Source: Funneliformis mosseae
Lineage: Eukaryota > Glomeromycota > Glomeromycetes > Glomerales > Glomeraceae
Reading direction: 5' to 3'
Assembly (NCBI GenBank): GCA_910592005.1
Contig: CAJVPP010002800.1
Span: forward strand, 1 to 13,480
Length of the DNA stretch: 13,480 nt
Made by a program: the position numbers and the translations under genes. Each line of letters starts with the position of its first letter. Position 1 is the stretch's first letter. Shown piece after piece: positions 10,801-13,480 of this stretch. The notes beneath the pieces are model-generated. The model was not told the origin of the DNA. It saw only the letters and a program-made list of their open reading frames with translations, and did not search any database.

Positions 10801-12131
10801 GTCAATACCCGAGAATACTTTATATGTGTCTGTATTACCAAAGGCTGTGAAAACTTGGTTTTCCCGAGGAATGAACATGTTGAGAATAAAATATATGAAT
10901 CCTTTGAGTAGTTTGAGTTTTTCTAAGGCTCTGACTAACATAAATATGTTAACCTGATCATAGGCTTTGGATATATTTTGTAAGAGGATCCATAACTCTT
11001 TTTTATTGGTAAGTACATCATGTTTAATATTATCGAAAATATGTAATGGTTCAAAGGTTGAACGAAATGGTAGACCTGCGAAGTTGTGTTCTTTTAGTAT
11101 GCTATGTTGAACAAAGATTGTTGAGAGACGTCTGTTGATCAGTTTGATTAGAGCTTTCCTTGGGCATTCCAGGAGCGTGATAGGTCGAGTATTATTTAGG
11201 TCATATTCTCATGGTTTAGGTTTAGGGATCGGGTATATGTATGCTAATTTCCACCTACTCGGTAGTGATGAGATCTTTAAACAGCCACAAATAATGTGCT
11301 AAAACAGTTTTTTGGTGAGTGGGCCGAGGTGTTTTAACATTTCATTGTGGATCTTTGAGAGATCTGGTGCTTTACCATTAGCTAAGGAATTTATAATATT
11401 GTACCATTCATCTGCCGTGGGGGGTAACATTAAGGATCTATATATATTGGGATCAATATTGGAAATCAGATTATAAATCGAGCTCCATTTCTCTGGTATC
11501 TCTTTGTTTTCGTAGGTGATGCCCGCCGCCTTCTAAAAATATTCATTTACATTGAGTTTAACTTCACTTTCATCCATAAGCAAATCGTTGGAATTTCTTG
11601 ATAGACAGCGGTCAAGTATTATAGTTCTTCTTGATCAATTTAGGGTAGAATCTAACATTTTACCAGATTGTATAGCGTAGTTTTCAAGTCATTAGTTGAG
11701 TGCTTGTTGAATCGCTTGAAGTTTATATTCCTTCTCGTGTAGTTTGGTTTTACAATGAACTATATTAATTAATAAATTAGTATCAGAGAGCAAAAGGTCA
11801 ATGAAACTGAATGGATAGTCTGGGGTGAGGTGAGTGGTGACGAAATTCAGTGAGTGTGCAATATTAATGTAAACATCATAAGAACGAGACCAAGAAATCA
11901 GAAAAAATGCCCCATTTTTTATTGATCATAACAACTTGTTGAATTTGTGAAGTTCTTTAAGTTGTACATATAGTTTGGACAATCTAGGAGGTCATGGATA
12001 TTTAAATTGTCCTGTTGATTTCTGGATGGGAATTGTCGATTCAGCAACTTTAATCAGTAGGTCCTGAAATTGATCCCACTGTTTGTTGAGCAATGTTTGT
12101 GTCCAAAAAGTCTTAACGTTTACGGTTTTCA
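7828..12131 (-). pseudogene. LINE ORF2, RT / RNase H / C-terminal zinc part
   Basis: One continuous minus-strand frame (codons beginning at positions divisible by 3) runs from about 12131 to 7828 with no indel. RT: GKAPDLSKIHNEMLKHL (about 11330-11385), LPSRWKLAYIYPIPKPKP, NNTRPITLLE, NFAGLP, ELWILLQNISKAYDQVN (motif A, catalytic Asp now Asn, 10975-10977), GIDQGEIISPLL-stop-CIYYDPLL, and YMDN (usually YMDD; Asn 10627-10629). A thumb with VRYLGVWIS follows. RNase H: Asp 9076-9078 (FYTDGSL), Glu 8944-8946 (SAEL), Asp 8878-8880 (HTDS), then KAYSG, where the usual His is Tyr (8713-8715). C-terminal C-x2-C-x8-H-x3-C (CVRC...HIWEC), near 8265-8315. Internal stops: TGA at 11992, 11926, 11689, 11635, 11209, 10771, 10609, 10045, 8575; TAA at 11692, 9640; TAG at 11533, 11299, 9505, 8872 (lowest coordinate given). 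Not functional. Confidence 0.9.
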
Positions 12132-13034
12132 GTGAGCATCAAATTTAGTTCCAAATTTGCTCCATTTATGCTCATCCATTTTGTTGAAGTCAAAACTAAG
12201 TTTCGCCTTTATTTTCCGTTTGTTGAATTTGATGTCTAAGAAGTTAGCACACTTTGTCACAACTGGCAGATGATCTGATATATCTGAAGTTATTGGAATA
12301 GTATAACAATCCAGTATATTGACGGAGAGTTCAGTTGATATCCATATATAGTCTATTCTTGATGTACTTTGACTATTAGTGTACGAAGGGAAATTGGTTC
12401 TTGCGCAGTCATGTTTGAGAGTGAAGGCATCAAATATAGACATTTTAAGCAATGTGTTAAAATATTTAAGTGCGTTTGTTGGGTTATGCTGTCGGCCCAT
12501 GTCAACATTGAAATCTCCTAGAATGACCACATGATAATCTAGGGATGAGGCTTCTTTGATCCATTTGGTAAGTATATTTTGGACTTTCTGTCTTGTTTTT
12601 AAATCAGCGGGTGGTAAATAACAGTTAATGACACGTAGTTTTTGTTTATTAGCAAATTGCAAATCTACGTAAATCAATCGATCTAGCTTTGTATCGTGTT
12701 TGAAAACATGATGGGCGATATTTTTCTTTAATATGAGTCCAACTCCAAAGGCCGTTCTCTGTCTTGATGTTGAACTGAAAAATGAAATGTGGGAGAAATA
12801 AGTTGGGTTAAAGTTCTTTGCATGTATTTGTTTAAAGTTAGTTTTTTGAAGTCCGATGATATCTATATTATGTGCGGAATAAAGAGAGAGAAGGAGATAT
12901 TGTTTAGCTGCATTTGTAAATGATCTGACATTGTGGGTAGCGAAGGTAAGATTTGGAATATTTATTGGAAGTGTGGAATTATCATTGTTTGAAGAGGTGG
13001 AAGCATTCTTAGTATCTGTAGAGACAGTAATCAT
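12129..13034 (-). pseudogene. LINE ORF2, AP-type endonuclease (EEP) domain, open for 301 codons
   Basis: This is the N-terminal endonuclease of ORF2, which nicks target DNA to prime reverse transcription. ATG at 13034 starts 11 bp after the ORF1 stop. Motifs: HNVRS (Asn35), IGLQKTN (residues 60-66), FGVGLIL (96-102), INCYLPP (136-142), LGDFNVD (172-178), TSRIDYIW (224-231) and SDHLPV (253-258). The family has Glu in LQET; here it is Lys64 (codon 12843-12845, AAA for GAA), which should abolish metal-dependent cleavage. The frame closes at TGA 12129-12131, where the RT continues in the -1 frame, so one indel separates the two halves of ORF2. Upstream RT-frame stops leave almost no overlap and no obvious slippery heptamer, so a mutational frameshift is likelier than programmed frameshifting. 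Confidence 0.9.
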
Positions 13035-13045
13035 GATTATAAGAT

Positions 13046-13399
13046 TTAAAATTGAGGAAGGCTCTTTAAAGCCTTATCTGCCGTTGTGTTGTAGTTAGTG
13101 TTGAGGGTCAATATTTCTGCTGTTTTTCTTATTAGTAATAAATTATTTTGGACGAGAATTGAACGGAATGCATTGCACGAATTTACCAAGCCATTTACTG
13201 TTTCAGTGAAATGCTTTAACCGTAAATTTTGAGCTTCGTTAAGTTCTTTAAGTGCCTCAATAGTGCGTCATTGTTTATTAATAACTGAATTGGATGTATC
13301 TATGGCCAGAGTATCATAGCCATACACCATATTTGAATCTTTCATATTTTCATCTGAAGCTATAACCTTGATATTGAGGGTGTCTTCAATTGTGTTCAT
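13046..13399 (-). pseudogene. LINE ORF1, 117-codon helical protein with one in-frame TGA
   Basis: ATG (13399-13397) opens a frame to TAA (13048-13046), interrupted only by TGA at 13268-13270, codon 44, where Trp or Arg could have stood. The second half (TIEALKELNEAQNLRLKHF onward) has regularly spaced Leu/Ile and few helix breakers, which suggests a coiled coil. ORF1 proteins of LINEs usually bind RNA and trimerise, but no RRM or zinc knuckle is visible and it is short. It sits immediately upstream of the endonuclease frame (11-bp gap) in a different frame. Assignment as ORF1 is by position and the damage pattern it shares with ORF2; I do not recognise the sequence itself. Confidence 0.6.
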
Positions 13400-13404
13400 T
13401 CTTT

Positions 13405-13480
13405 CCCAATAAAAAATTTGATATAAAAATTCCATAAAAATATTAAGTTTTATAACGTATAACTTTTATGGAAAATCAGT
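13405..13480. repeat. AT-rich right flank with perfect 10-bp inverted repeat
   Basis: TTCCATAAAA (13430-13439) pairs perfectly with TTTTATGGAA (13464-13473), leaving a 24-nt loop containing TTATAACGTATAA. No clear continuation of the plus-strand LINE is recognised after the minus-strand LINE, so the flank may be a different repeat or a deleted junction. The sequence ends before this can be resolved. Confidence 0.45.

Larger units (their letters stand above)
7589..13404 (-). mobile_element. Near full-length non-LTR retrotransposon (LINE), minus strand
   Basis: Read on the minus strand from about 13404 to 7589 this has, in order: a very short 5' leader, ORF1, ORF2 with AP-type endonuclease, RT, RNase H and a C-terminal zinc motif, a 3' UTR of about 225 bp, an AATAAA signal and a 14-nt poly(A). 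The 5' boundary is approximate because no clean target-site duplication was found; AAAGAAAAA (7580-7588) and AATAAAAAATTT (13408-13419) are a weak AT-rich candidate pair. Domain order fits I/R1/Tx1-like LINEs with RNase H. By eye its GC is higher than that of the plus-strand relative, suggesting more recent insertion. ORF1 (stop), EEP (lost Glu) and RT (stops, two lost Asp) are all damaged, so the copy is dead. Confidence 0.85.

Noticed and set aside
10766..10957. Plus-strand 63-aa open frame
   Set aside because: It is antisense to the RT motif A to motif B region of the minus LINE and has no independent support.
7828..12131. Alternative nuclear code (TAA/TAG = Gln, TGA = Trp), which would make LINE ORF2 open
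   Set aside because: Many stops do fall at likely Gln or Trp positions, but the same bias follows from C:G to T:A decay. Trp is TGG at roughly two dozen other sites, the 301-codon endonuclease frame uses only TGG, CAA and CAG, the hAT remnant has TAG where Trp is expected (1794-1796), and catalytic residues are also lost by transitions.
12110..12150. Programmed -1 frameshift between endonuclease and RT
   Set aside because: There is no slippery heptamer in phase and the frame overlap is only a few bases; an indel in a dead copy is simpler.

Overview
The window looks like intergenic, transposon-filled DNA from an AT-rich eukaryote. The best guess is an arbuscular-mycorrhizal fungus (Glomeromycotina, Rhizophagus/Gigaspora type). 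That guess rests on very low GC, short GT..AG introns, LINE, hAT and DDE protein fragments that resemble families I recall as heavily repeated in those genomes, and decayed elements nested in each other. I see no host gene, rRNA, tRNA or CRISPR array. No open reading frame looks like an intact functional gene; the longest, an endonuclease domain of 301 aa, has lost a catalytic residue.

Layout. 1-1085: non-coding AT-rich sequence with an inverted repeat (about 84-250), a 50-bp duplication (277-376) and a degenerate array of about 120-bp units (about 541-850). 1091-2278: plus-strand remnant of a hAT transposase gene (BED finger, introns, RNase H-like core), cut off at its right side. 2312-5433: DNA transposon of about 3.1 kb bounded by matching terminal inverted repeats, carrying a decayed plus-strand DDE-type transposase. 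5441-7588: plus-strand LINE remnant (RT domain onward), itself interrupted by a 171-bp MITE with a TA target duplication (5688-5858). 7589-about 13404: a nearly complete minus-strand LINE with a poly(A) tail, 3' UTR, ORF1, and an ORF2 made of AP-type endonuclease, RT, RNase H and a C-terminal zinc motif. 13405-13480: AT-rich flank with a perfect 10-bp inverted repeat.

How the parts relate. The minus-strand LINE ends head-on in the coding region of the plus-strand LINE, which belongs to the same family but is more decayed and more AT-rich, so the minus copy appears to be the later arrival. It is strikingly colinear: about 1,430 codons of RT and C-terminal reading frame with no indel but 15 internal stops, plus one frameshift between endonuclease and RT. 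Most stops, and the changed catalytic residues in several elements (E to K, D to N, H to Y), fit single C:G to T:A transitions. The window therefore reads as a mutational fossil record in which point transitions dominate. I found no convincing new biological system. The most useful leads are the transition-only decay pattern, the TIR element with unlike flanks, the small LINE ORF1 and the 120-bp array.
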